A stretch of DNA of 64,000 nucleotides, from assembly GCA_963691705.1 (NCBI GenBank), contig OY829541.1, forward strand, positions 14,936,564-15,000,563, read 5' to 3'. Origin of the DNA: Viola odorata. Lineage: Eukaryota > Streptophyta > Magnoliopsida > Malpighiales > Violaceae. The notes under the pieces were generated by a model. That model ran no database searches, was not told where the DNA came from, and saw only the letters and a program-made list of their open reading frames with translations. Every line of letters begins with the position of its first letter. Position 1 is the first letter of the stretch. The position numbers and the translations under genes are program-made. Of the stretch, positions 13,001-24,061 are shown piece by piece.

Positions 13001-14622
13001 AATTTGTCACTCCACTAATATCATTTGCAGCTGGAGCTCTCCTGCTTTGCAGATTAGTTAGTTTGGCCCTGGGTGGTGTTCTATCTCTGCCAGCTATCTC
13101 ATTTTGAATTTGGACCCTCTGCTTAAAAGTAATCAAAGATGGCTCATCCTTTAGGGACCTGCTGTGCTGACTTCTAAATTGCCTCTGTGTTTGGCCCTCT
13201 TGAGACACAAGTTTCTTTCCTGTGATGGATTGACTAAGCTGTCCTCTATTATCCTGACTCTCAACAGCAATTGGTGGTTGGTCACCATCTCTTTGAAAAG
13301 GCATGTTCCAATCTTGCCCAGGGAATGGCATGGCTGGCCTTGGCATAATTTCTGAAGCCTGAGAAGAGTTGTTAGCCAAATGTGAAACAGAGGATTGACT
13401 AGTATAGGGTTGCTCCTCCATATAGGGTCTGGAATCTACAACATCGAGCAAGTTACCACAATTTCTACAAGAAGTATGTCCCATCGAAGACTTACGTACA
13501 ACAACATCATAACTGGTAGTATGTTGGTAATGTTGTTTTGATTCATCTGGTGATATAGTTCTCATTGCCTCTCTCAAAACCTCATCCTTGGGAGTGTAAT
13601 TTGCAGTACTTGAATATGTAATAGTAGATTTTGCTCTACTGGTTGCTTGCAACCCTGGTTCCAAGATTCTAGTAGCTGCATCAATCAACCTAGATGCCCT
13701 AGAAGCATTTCTGGAGGATGAAATCCTAGGACTCATAACAGGTGGATGAAACTTGGGTTGCTGGTGCTTTCTTGACCTTGATAAAACTCCCTTAATTTGC
13801 AATGCCTCAGCACCAAACCTAGTCACTGCCTGCCTCTCAAATTGACCCGTCTTTTGAAGCTTCTGCGGCCTAGATTCAACCTTCATGCTTACCTTCTCCA
13901 AATCCACGCCATCTCTGTCTAACCCATTCTCTTTGTTTACACATTTCTCTTCCTTGACTTCATGAGAAATAGGATTTGAAGCTTTCTTGTGCTCATCTCG
14001 ATGTAAGCTGGGCATAGATTCAAGACCCATAAGCCTAGCAACCAAACTTGGAGACCGCATTTCATACTTGTGCTCTACAATATCTAGACTATTACGTTTG
14101 CCATTTTTCTTTAAATTTAGAAACCCACCATTGTTCTCATCAGCAATCTACAATTCAATCACAGAAAAACGAATCCACAGATTCCAAACACAATAAACAC
14201 TCATTAAAAAGAAGATGCATAAGCAATTCATTAAAACAAAGCATTAGCTTAAAGAAGAAGATGCATACGACTTGAAACTTGGTTTTAGGCATCTTCTCAT
14301 TCCCTCCAAACTTCTTAGAAGCTGGTTTAGCACGAGCTAAATATAGCAATAATAGCGAGAAGGAAGACAACAAGAAGCAATGTTAGCTTGTGTCAAATGG
14401 ATAATTTTTTTTTTCTTCTATGAATGTCAGTTTGTGTCAAAAGAGAGAAGAACACTAACCTGGAGGAAGCGGAAGCAATTTGTTGGAGAAAAGCTTTTTT
14501 TTGGCAAATCTTCTGTTCCAATCGAAGAGTTGAAAGAAAATGCCAACACAACCACCAGACCTATTAGGCTTCTTCTCTACTATGGCCAGAGACGACGATG
14601 TTTTCCCTGTCGTTTCATTCAT
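10080..14622 (-). CDS. TRM/LONGIFOLIA-like protein (DUF3741 and DUF4378), five coding exons
   Basis: Coding exons on the minus strand: 14622-14460, 14336-14272, 14147-12348, 11119-10990 and 10792-10080. They total 2871 nt, exactly 957 codons, giving 956 residues plus TGA. All introns are GT-AG; the exon 2 donor (CAA|GTCGTA) is weak but keeps phase. The N-terminus contains GGCVGIFFQLFDWNRRFAKK, and SLVARLMGLES is the DUF3741/M2-type motif of TON1-recruiting-motif proteins. A long, Ser/Asn/Arg-rich low-complexity middle follows. The last exon is a DUF4378 domain (FLVGPFLLVELENLADAMW ... VEEIVDDIWL). Known members of the family bind TON1/PP2A or microtubules and affect cell shape and division-plane placement; the role here is inferred from family only. 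No breaks are seen, so the gene looks functional. Confidence 0.9.
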
Positions 14623-15380
14623 CTCTCAAGAAAACACCAACAACAACAACCGAGTGACAGATTAATTACACTCAAAATAAATGCTCTCTCTCCCAAAACT
14701 ATACATAACCAAATCACAACAGCCCATGAAAACCCACAAAAACCCATAAAAAGGAACGAGCTTGCACAGTGTAGGAAAGGAAGCGAAGAGACAGCTGGAA
14801 GAAATCGCAGAGGAGAAGGGGCAGCAGAGAAAGGAGGAAGAAGAATGCAGTAGAGAGAGAGTGACAGAAGCGAGGAGCAAAAAGGTAATTGACAGGGAGC
14901 TTTATTTTTAGGTGTCTACATGTCTTGACGCAAAGGGCAAATGATTCTCTTCTTGACATGTGAATAAGAGTGCAGAGCTCAAGAAAATGAAGCTCGAGGA
15001 GGAGAAAGAGAGAATAGTAGTAGAAGTACTGTCACTGTCATGATGGTGGCAAAGGAGAAACAAACAAAACAGAACAGAGAAGAAAGTAAACAATAAAAAG
15101 AGTGGAGAGAGACTCGGTCTGGTTCTGAATTCTGATACAAAGCAGTGAAAACGGCTCATCGGCATCAGCTGATTGTCTGGAGATGAGGAGAGGAAGGGTG
15201 CGTAGGGTAAGAAAGGGGAGCAGCGCAGTAATCCAGAGTTAATCAGACAGGTTTATAGGGTAGACTGCATTGCAGTAGTGGGGGCAACTGTGTTCTGTTT
15301 TTTTTTTTTTTTAAGAAACCACGTTTTCAGTTGACTGTTTTCTAGTGGACAAAAACATTACTCTCCACTCAAATGCTTTC
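14623..15380 (-). promoter_or_regulatory. 5' UTR and promoter region of the TRM-like gene
   Basis: The stretch upstream of the ATG at 14622 is rich in pyrimidines on the gene strand (about 14800-15110), typical of a plant 5' UTR, and could include a leader intron. No single convincing TATA box was chosen. A T13 run lies at 15300-15312. The TIR element beginning near 15382 limits the native promoter to about 750 bp. Confidence 0.4.
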
Positions 15381-15381
15381 T

Positions 15382-16637
15382 GTACAAATATTTTTTAATT
15401 GATTTTATATTTTATTTATTTTTTGTGTTTAAAAAATACATATACAATAACAAAACGTCATATTTAATACCTTCGATTCACGCAGTCCAACAATCAGTAT
15501 TAATTATCCTAAGTGACGTGCCTCACTTTTCTTTTTCTTTTCTTTTTCTTTCTTTCATTCTTTCTCTCTTCTTCCTCCCGACCCCTTGCTCCTCCACCAC
15601 ATTCTCCGCCGCAGCCTACACAACCACCACAGCTGTGGGGTTTCACCCACAAAAGGCGTGTCCAAGTCTAAAACACCAGTGCTCTCTCTACTCTTCCGTT
15701 TCCACTGCAAAATTAAAAATGCAACTGTACCCAATAAAGCAAACCAAAACCAAAATCCCTTTTCACTCTCATCCTCATTCCAAAATCCAATTCGATCCTC
15801 ATCACCAATTGACCACACGGTGTAGCTTTCGAAAGCAAAGCAAAGAATGCAATACCCAGAACCCCAAAAACCCAAAAAAACAGAGCATAAAGCATATTAA
15901 GAAAGAGATCAACGAAAGGAACCAAAAAGTTGAGAGCTTTGAGAAGAAAAAGAACAAAGAGAATGAAAAAGCAAATTGTAGTATAAAAGATGAGCAAGTA
16001 AAAGGCAAAGCAACAGCAGCAGCAGATATGGACATTTCCGGCAGAGAGTGTGGACCTGGAGAGTGGAAGCAAGCATTTCGGTGGAATGTGGTCGGAGCTG
16101 AGCCGTGAGGTGACGTCGTTTGGAGATCAGGTGTCTGTGTAGGCTGAGCAGATGAGTATTAGAAAGGAGGGAGGTTGCTGGGTCTAAGGAATTGTGGAGG
16201 TGGAGGAGAGTGGAATTGGGGAAGATAACGGAGAAGGGAGGTTGTTGGGTCTAAGGAATTGGGGAGGTGGAGGAGATTTGAGAGCATTAGAAAGAAGGAG
16301 TCATCCATGGTGGCAGCGGTTGTGGTGGTGATGGTGGGATGGAATTAGGGTTTTGGGGAGTGGAATTGGGGAAGATGACGGAAAAGGAAGAAGAAGAGAG
16401 AGAGAAAAAAGAAAAAAAAGAGAAAGAAAGAAAAGAAAAAGAAAAGTGAGGTTATGATGTGGCACACCACGTCACGTGCCACGTAGGATAGTTAATGGTG
16501 ATTTTTGGACGGCGTGAGTCAGAGGTACCAAATGTGACGTTTGTTATTGTACAGGTATCTTTTAAACGCAAAAAATAGTCGAGGTATGAAATCAATCAAA
16601 AAATATTTGTACATGTACCATTTTTTTGCAATACCCC
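15382..16637. mobile_element. Non-autonomous long-TIR (MULE-like) element
   Basis: The left arm (about 15382-15575) and the reverse complement of the right arm (about 16390-16625) match over nearly 200 bp. They share TGTACAAATATTTTTT, GTACAATAACAAA-type and CTCACTTTTCTTTTTC stretches in the same order, each ending in a long pyrimidine (or purine) tract. Long TIRs without a transposase fit a non-autonomous Mutator-like element. The right terminus is probably GCAATACCCC at 16628-16637; the left end is diverged and no 9-bp target repeat was found. The inside holds the 462-bp segment repeated at 21566 and a direct repeat (GGTCTAAGGAATTG, about 16180 and 16248). Confidence 0.6.
15719..16180. repeat. 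462-bp duplicated segment, copy 1
   Basis: This segment recurs in the same orientation at 21566-22027 with the same length and about 7 substitutions by eye (about 98% identity). Here it sits inside the TIR element at 15382-16637. Frames on both strands lack recognisable domains, so its origin is unknown. It may be a captured host sequence. Confidence 0.9.
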
Positions 16638-18290
16638 AATTAAATAATGTTATGAGATTTTTGTTTATTTAAAATTAAAATTTTGTTAATTTATTTTTTA
16701 TTATTGAGTAGTGATGATTAACGAGGTAATAAAATATATAAATTAGAATAAGGCAAAAAAATATTAGTATCAAATATAATTTTTTTTTTTAAATAGTAGG
16801 TGTAAAATACTACAAAAATTATTTAATTTAAGATCAAGGGAGTAGTTACTTTTCTCCCCAAAATCATTTTTTATATTTTTTGTGAGAATAATTGCGTGGA
16901 AAATTAGATTATTATAGTTGGATGACATTTAAGATTCTCATTAGAATAATATTTTCGTGTTTATTTTATACTTAGAATACTAAAAGAAAGTAGGTAAATT
17001 ACTACTTTATCCTTACACATAATTATTCATTTAGTTTAATTAATTCAATTATATTTATATAAAATTAAGATTATCTTGCATGAGCGGTAATAATTTTAAA
17101 ATATTACTCTCTTCATTGTAAAACAGACGATGTTTGTGGTAGTTTTTTTAATTCCAAATAAATGTTATATTTATCTTCTAAAAGTATTTTACATTGAGAG
17201 TTGTTTAGTTGAAAGATTCTAAACTATTTTAGGAATCATTTTATTTTTTATTTTATTTAAGGAATAATTTTACTTAGTATCGATAGGAATAAAAGATTAT
17301 CTCATTTTTCCTATTTTATAATATTTTAAAATATATTTTTCCTATTTTATTAGATTTTTCTTAATTTTTTATATTTAAAAAAAAAATCTAAAGTATGGGA
17401 CCCAATTGTTAGAAAAAATTATTAAAATAATAAAATCTAATGGAATTTGTCTTCGTTAAAGTTTTTTTTAACAGTTGAAACTATATTAAACTAACGAATA
17501 AAACGCTTGGGACCGGTAAAAATAAAAGAAATGTTTGAAACTGAATAAAATAAAATGACAAACATTTAAGACCGGGAGTGTATTAACCCTGTATTTTATA
17601 GGATTCTTAGAAATTTTTTTTTTGTTGTTTGGTTAGCACTGGAATGGTATGTCAATTTTTTTTTGGTCAAAAGTATTCTTATAAATTTACACAAAATTCA
17701 ATTTTAAAGATGTTATTTGCTACTCCCTTCAATTTTTTATAATTGTCTATTTTGGTTTAAAGAAATTGTTTCTAATTAGTTAGTGGTATATATATTTTCT
17801 AAAAGTTAAATTAGCATTTTTTAATTATAGTTTTTTATAATTGTATTTTTAACTATAATCATATAGAAAAAATATAACTTTTTAAAGTGCAATTTTTTTT
17901 TCCTTATCATTTTCTCGGCAAGAACTTCCTTTCATCCGAGCAAATCATATAGTTTGCTGACCCCATTTTAGTTTTTTTATGAAAAAAATTGTAAAAAAGA
18001 TACCGAAGAACCCCTTACTTTCCCTTCTCTTTCTTTCAGCAAGATTTCAATCTTAGCTTATCTTCTCTGTTCCCATCTCAAATTCCATTTCACAAAATCA
18101 TCTCCAACTCCATCAAATTGTTGAATAAGGTAAAGAATTGTTGAGCCAAAAATAAATAATTAGATATGGTGTGATAATATAAAAATATACTCCAAAGTAT
18201 CAACGTCCTTTTACAATATAAAAGGGTATTCCGATAACTATATAATGGTAACGGCTTACCGGTAAGTACTTGCTTACAATCTACATAAAT
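16638..18290. other. AT-rich intergenic DNA
   Basis: Very AT-rich, with no coding frame and no clear repeat ends. The stretch about 18200-18290 (with TTACCGGTAAGTAC) resembles sequence in the LTR near 22440 and may be LTR-derived. Confidence 0.4.
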
Positions 18291-18293
18291 GTT

Positions 18294-18858
18294 GTTTGGC
18301 GTTCCAATTCTAGTTGGGGAAGAGCTTGTGCAAAAGTGTTGTGTGAAAATCACTTTTGGGAAAAGTAGTATGCTATTTGGTAAATATTTTTTAAAAGTGT
18401 TGTGAGATAGCTGAATTGTTTAGTAAAACAACTTTTCAAAACTATGGTTTGGATGTAAAATAACTATAAAAGATATAATTTATTTCAAGTGTTATAATTA
18501 ATTTTTTTTAATATCTTTATATATATTTTTAAATAAATAATTAAAAAAAGTAATTAAATGGTATAAAATCCATTTTAAAAAAATTAATAAAAATAGAAAA
18601 AATGGATCTAGAATTACCTATCTTGAGATGGAGATTTTATTGTGGTAGTTTTTAATTTATTTTGATCTAAGTAAAAAAATGAAATTAAAATGGAAAAAAA
18701 AAGGAGAGAGAGAGAGCAAAAGCTCCAGCTTTTGCCAAAAGACCGGTTCTGAGGAGTGGGCTTCTCAAGAAGCCCACTTTGCCAACAATTGCCAAACGCC
18801 CACCTTTAGCTTTTCGTTCCGAAACAGAGCTTCCTGTCGTAGAACCGGAACGCCAAAA
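18294..18858. mobile_element. MITE-like non-autonomous TIR element
   Basis: The left end (GTTTGGCGTTCCAATTCTAG) and the reverse complement of the right end (TTTTGGCGTTCCGGTTCTAC) form imperfect inverted repeats about 560 bp apart. The interior is AT-rich and non-coding, with an AGAGAGAGAG run near 18705. No clear target duplication was identified, so the superfamily is not assigned. Confidence 0.55.
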
Positions 18859-18859
18859 G

Positions 18860-19330
18860 CCACCCAGATGGATCTAGGTATATTCTTTATATATGCTTTC
18901 TTATTTACCGAGAAAGTTAACGGGTGTTATTAAGATTATCGGTTTGCTGTATATATTCTCCAATAACCGATTTATACGTAGCCTCTACTGTACTAAACAC
19001 GTGTTCTCCACCAAGAGGGGATATAAATACTCTCTCATTTGTCTCAGGAGGAAAAGCACACACGTAAAAGACAAGACTACAGACATACTCTATCTCTCTA
19101 AATACAAAACCCGATAACCTTACTATAATTCGTTAACCCCAAAATATTCATCTTTATCCATCAATAATTACTGACTTGATCGTTGGAGTGTCTACGTTGG
19201 AGACCTTTCCGGCGCTTTGCAGCTAGAAGCGGAGAACCGTTATCAGCAACCTTTCATCAACCATTCAAATTACAGAATTGCCCTCGCTACCAATTCAGGA
19301 TTATCAGGGTGCAATTGAGAAAATTGACTT
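18860..19330 (+). repeat. Gypsy LTR fragment with promoter
   Basis: The stretch has a TATA box (GATATAAATACTCTC at about 19020) and the typical plant gypsy LTR tail about GGAGTGTCTACGTTGGAGACC (19184-19204), closely matching the LTR tail at 59725-59765. No gag follows, so it is a fragment or decayed LTR, probably interrupted on its left by the MITE at 18294-18858. Confidence 0.5.
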
Positions 19331-20925
19331 ATTTTCAGAGGAGGATTTTGTGAGTCAAGCATAAACTAAGAAAATTACAAGTGGAGCACCGGCGGAGAGT
19401 GGCAGTGATGGTTGAGTGTTTTTCGATGACATGCGAAGGGTGTTGGAGTCGGAAGCCGCTGCGGAGGGGTGTGTGGAGGTGGAGGAGGTAGGGAAGGTGT
19501 GGTGGTGGTGAAGAGGCTGCGGCTGACAGAAAAAAAGTGAAATGATAGTTTTTTCATAAATATGTTATTTTCTCTTCCTAACGAATTTTTAGAATACCAC
19601 CCTTGGAGCTATTCATTTTCATATCGTTAAAATCTAAGGGTTTTGTGTATAAAAAAAGGCATTGATGGGGTTATAGAATTACATGAACAAAACATTCTTA
19701 TAATTCAACAAAAAACTATCTTCTATGCCCAATTAAGGTAGCGTTTGATTGGCGGAATTAAAAAAGAAAATGACTCGAAAATTTGAAATTTCGAGATTTA
19801 TTGCGTTTGGTTGGTACAAAAAAAGTTGGACTCCCAAATTCCAAAGGGGTGGGAAAAGTGATTTTCGAGTCCACGGAAAATTATATATATATTTTTTAAA
19901 TTACATATTACGTCCATTTTATTTTACTATATATATTAATTTATATTTTTTTATAAATGAGTTTACACTCAACCTTTTCTCATTATTATTTTTTATTTTA
20001 TTTGTTAATTTATTTTTTATCAAATATCTTATTTGTACAATATTATTTTTAACTGTATTATATTTTAGAATAAGCTAAAAATATTAATTTTATATTTTAT
20101 TTAAAATAATTAAATAATTATTATTGTTTAAGGGTAAAATAATAATTTTTCTTACTTATCTTTTGGATTCTCGAGAATAAAACAAATACAAGAATAATAC
20201 TTTCATGTGAATTTTAAATGCTAACCAATTGCAAGAAACTAACTTTCTCTTCAATCACTCCCGGGAGAGTGATTCCATAAAGGAAAATAACTTAATTCTC
20301 TTTCATCATAAGTTTAATCTATATTAGCAAAAAAAAAGTATTTAATTAAATAGATTTATTATGATAGAGAGAATTAGAGTTCTAATTATGATAAAAAAAA
20401 CTATGCTCAATTATATTCTTGTTCTATCTATCTTTTTCTTTAATGATATTTGTTTCGAAATGGAGGGAGTAGCATGGTTGAACAAGATGAATCATTTTTT
20501 TAGTCAAAACAAATTGAGTTTATATTTTTTTTTTTACTCAACATATTTTACCTAAAAATTATAAAACATAATGTGAAGTTACTCCTTTAAATAATTAATA
20601 ATCAAAATAAATTTAAAAAATGAATAATTTATCCTTAAAATAAGACAAAAAATGCTTAAGTCGTAACTTTATTCATTGATTATAATTTCAATTATTTAAA
20701 CATGTAGCTTAAGAAAAATAACTACAACAAGTATGTACGTAATTTTATAAAATGTTACTTTTTTTTGGACTTTTACACACTTACGTGAAAAAAATTGACA
20801 AAATTAATGAGGACACTTTTAAAAGTAATTAAATAAGGAAACTTTTCGAGAACTGTTTGGTCATTTTTAGAGTTTGGAATCGGATGAAAGTTATATGTGA
20901 GGAATTCCCCTACTACTTAACTAGC
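19331..20925. other. AT-rich intergenic DNA with possible MITE remnants
   Basis: About 19735 the phrase GGTAGCGTTTGATTGG resembles PIF/Tourist-type ends, and TTTCGAAATGGAGGGAGTA at 20454-20472 resembles a Stowaway/mariner MITE end. Partners for these ends were not found with confidence. A purine-rich GGTGG stretch at 19380-19520 has no recognisable coding meaning. Confidence 0.3.
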
Positions 20926-21540
20926 TCACTCGTCTCTGCTGCTGCATTATGAAGCTGATTAGAACAGCATATTAGTAGGCGTATTACGATATGGTTTCCT
21001 CCTCTATTTGACTGGCTCAATGGAACGTTGACGGATCAATAATCGGAAAACCGGGGCCAACTGGAGTTTGCGGTGCTTTGAGGGATGAGCAAGGTGTGGT
21101 GCTTTGTATGTTTTCATCCAATGTGGGGAAATGGAATCCAACCTCGCCGAAGTGGTAGCCATTCGTCCTTTTTTCAGCTGAGCACCAACAACTCAAAGAA
21201 AGCGCCATTATTATTGAATTAGATTCTCAGAACGCAATTGGCTAGATGCGAAATGCAACTCAAAGACCTTAGAAGTTTGAATTGGAATTTTGAAGAATGG
21301 GGGATAACACATCCAGCGGTCCCATATGTTATTACTCATCTCTATTGCTGCATTGTCAAGCTGATTAGAAAAACAAATTAGTAGGCCTATTACAATATGA
21401 AATCCTCCTCTAGTTAACTGGCTCAAATGGGGCGTTGACAGATCAATAATCGGTATACCGGGGCCAGCTGGAGTTGGCTGTGCTTTGCGGATAAGCAAGG
21501 TGTGGTGCGTTGTATGTTTTCATCCTATGTTGGAGAAACA
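20926..21540 (+). pseudogene. Two decayed RNase H (RVT_3-like) fragments in direct repeat
   Basis: From 21021 one frame reads WNVDGS, then KPGPTG and GALRDEQGVVLCMFSS, the start of the plant RNase H-like domain found at the end of LINE reverse transcriptases. It ends at a stop near 21160. A diverged second copy of the same stretch begins at 21428, about 407 bp downstream. The sequence before each (about 20926 and 21334, with GCTGATTAGAA) is also shared, so the unit was duplicated as a block. Both copies are broken and no intact gene remains. A LINE origin is likely but a host RNase H-like gene is possible. Confidence 0.6.
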
Positions 21541-21565
21541 AGAAGAAGAGACTTTCACCTACGCC

Positions 21566-22027
21566 ATGCAGCTGTACCCAATAAAGCAAACCAAAACCAA
21601 AATCCCTTTTCACTCTCATCCTCATTCCAAAATCCAATTCGATCCTCATCACCAATTCACCACACGGTGTAGCTTTCGAAAGCAAAGCAAAGCAAGCAAT
21701 ACCCAGAACCCCAAAAACCCAAAAAAAGAGAGCATAAAGCATATTAAGAAAGAGATCAACGAAAGGAACCAAAAAGTTGAGAGCTTTGAGAAGAAAAAGA
21801 ACAAAGAGAATGAAAAAGCAAATTGTAGTATAAAAGATGAGCAAGTAAAAGGCAAAGCAGCAGCAGCAGCAGATATGGACATTTCCGGCAGAGAGTGTGG
21901 ACCTGGAGAGTGGAAGCAAGCATTTCGGTGGAATGTGGTCAGAGCTGAGCCGTGAGGTGACGTCGTTTGGAGATCAGGTGTCTGTGTAGGCTGAGCAGAT
22001 GAGTATTAGAAAGGAGGGAGGTTGCTG
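21566..22027. repeat. 462-bp duplicated segment, copy 2
   Basis: Copy of 15719-16180 in the same orientation, without the long TIRs that surround copy 1. Its left edge joins the second RNase H fragment, and its right edge directly joins the leader and LTR of a minus-strand retroelement. Confidence 0.9.
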
Positions 22028-22640
22028 TCCACGTGTGAAAATCACTGTTCCATTGGCGCCAATTACCTGCAAATGTGTCGGAGCGTGCAATAAAGCTACC
22101 AGGCAAAGGTAACGAACGATGGAGTAAAGCCAGATAGTGTAGCAATTACTCTTGGTTTAGGTATTTGGTGTGAGTGTTTAATATGTCTAGTGAAATAAAT
22201 GAGGAGGGGTATTTATAGATCCCCTCATAGTTAGTTTGGACAGTTAATACTTAAGTGGTATTTGACTGATGTGACTGACAGACAATTTCAGACGGCTTTG
22301 TATGATTTTTTGTAACTCAAGGTACAAACATCATGTACATTTAATGCTGATAAGAGTATATCGAAAAAATGACTACAATCCTACTGTAGTCTGTTACTCA
22401 TCCCAATATATACGAACTATAATGATAAGATGAGCGTTACCTTATGTTACCGGATCGCCGGTAACTATTTTATAAGTGCTTGATCGCTACACCGCTTTCT
22501 ATAACCTACCGGTGATAGGCTGGGTCCCACACTTGGGCTGCTATCGCCCCCATTGGACTAGGAGAATACCGAAAATACCCATATAATATTTATTTGGATT
22601 ATCAGATGCCCAATCAAAAACTAGCCTGAGTGTTTACTAA
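22028..22640 (-). mobile_element. LTR and primer-binding region of a minus-strand gypsy-like element
   Basis: Read on the minus strand there is a TATA box (TATAAATACCCCTCC at about 22206-22220), an LTR-like tail, then ATTGGCGCCAATGGAAC (about 22048-22064), which resembles the gypsy primer-binding motif of the TTGGCGCC type. The internal region to its left is replaced by the 462-bp duplicated segment. The outer LTR end near 22640 is a guess. Confidence 0.45.
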
Positions 22641-22859
22641 GGGCTATCTTTTGATGTTCCCACAAATTTCTATTAGCAATGCCTTCCCGCTCATCTTCCA
22701 CGAAGCTCTTGCATTAATTACAGGGTTAACATTCAAATTTCTAAAATTAAATGCCGTCTACAAGATTTCCAATCGTAAAGTAATTTTTTAGTCATTTAAA
22801 ATGTTACCGTTGAAGTCGAGCCGAAGAAAGGAGTTGGAAGTGGTGTCTCGCATAATACC

Positions 22860-22930
22860 GTATAGACACGTGTCATCTAATGAGTAGTGTATTGGGAGAA
22901 CGTGAGATACCTCAATCCTATATAAATCCC
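22860..22930 (+). promoter_or_regulatory. Plus-strand promoter of the 23.2-kb transposon gene
   Basis: A G-box-like ACACGTGT (22866-22873) and a TATA box TATATAAAT (22919-22927) are followed by a long pyrimidine-rich leader, as in plant promoters. The first recognisable coding sequence downstream starts at an ATG at about 23180. Confidence 0.5.
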
Positions 22931-24061
22931 TTCCGTGCTTTCATTTTCCACTTTTTATTCTCTCCTCTCACTACTCTCTTCCTTCTCTCTAGCTTTCTAG
23001 TAACCTGATTGCTCTCCGTTTAACTTACCCTCCCCTCTAGAAGGTATCTTCCTCTAGCCTCTTATCTTTCTTTTAGCTTATTTCCTTCTCAATATTCTAG
23101 CCCGCGTTACCTTTCGGGAAAACTTTCCCATCTTGCCGAGAGTCTCCTATCCTAGGGTAAAGGAAAAGGCAAAAGGAAGATGGACATTACTCCATCAATA
23201 ATAATAGACTTCATCGAGCTCGCTAACAAGCTATCGGATCTCCAAGCCTCGATCCGTGACCGAGATAACATCACTATCGCCGGGGACAACGATAGATTGA
23301 ATAACGAGATTCCACATTCCAAGAGGATATTGTACACTAAGATGTTGTAGTACAACTTTCGATTTTCATTACACTAGTTGATCGAAGTATGCTATCCTCT
23401 TTCTAGCTGAATGCAACCCAAATCTCTCCCAATTCTTAGTCCGTTATTTACGCCTTCCTCAAGATTTATGAGATAAACAACGAGCCTTCTCCACCTCTCT
23501 GGATCTTCCGTTTCTTTTTTCAATTATATTACCGGAAGAGCATATTTACAATCTTTCCACGCTAGAAAGATGAGGAGATTCAGACCTTCGTCTAGAATTT
23601 TCAGAAGATAGACTCTTCTGTTCATGACTAGATGCAGGCGTTCTTCATTCTCGATTTATCGGAGTGTTCTTGGCAGTCCCGTTTTAACTGAATGATAACT
23701 TAAAAGGCTTGGACTAGACCAAGGAACCTGACCGCGGAAGAATATTTCATCATTAATAAATTAAAAATCATCAATACCCCTTTCAATATCAAAAGCCTAG
23801 TTATCGGTGTCCCATTGTAGGAATGCCATGTTAGTGAGTTGACGTTTTTCAATACATGAGATTTTTATGATATTGACCATTAATCCTTCTTTCTATTTTG
23901 CAGCTCTAATGGACAATTGGCTTCCGAACTCTCTAAGAAAGAAATTAAAGAGGAATCAATGGAAAAGTGGAGAAGTTGTTCCACCTAAGAAGAAGAGGAA
24001 GACTTCTCGTGCCTAAACTTCACTTCTAACTCTGACGATTCATTCTAAGCCGGTGATCGGT

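Noticed and set aside
12694..13107. 137-codon plus-strand frame opposite the TRM-like gene
   Set aside because: It is a shadow of the long exon on the minus strand, with no domain of its own.
14380..14853. 157-codon plus-strand frame at the 5' end of the TRM-like gene
   Set aside because: It overlaps exon 1 and the purine-rich complement of the leader on the other strand and has no recognisable motif.
15425..16108. 227-codon plus-strand frame across the TIR element
   Set aside because: Low-complexity Lys/Ser-rich reading through a pyrimidine tract and the duplicated segment, with no domain. The minus-strand frames here are equally long and featureless.
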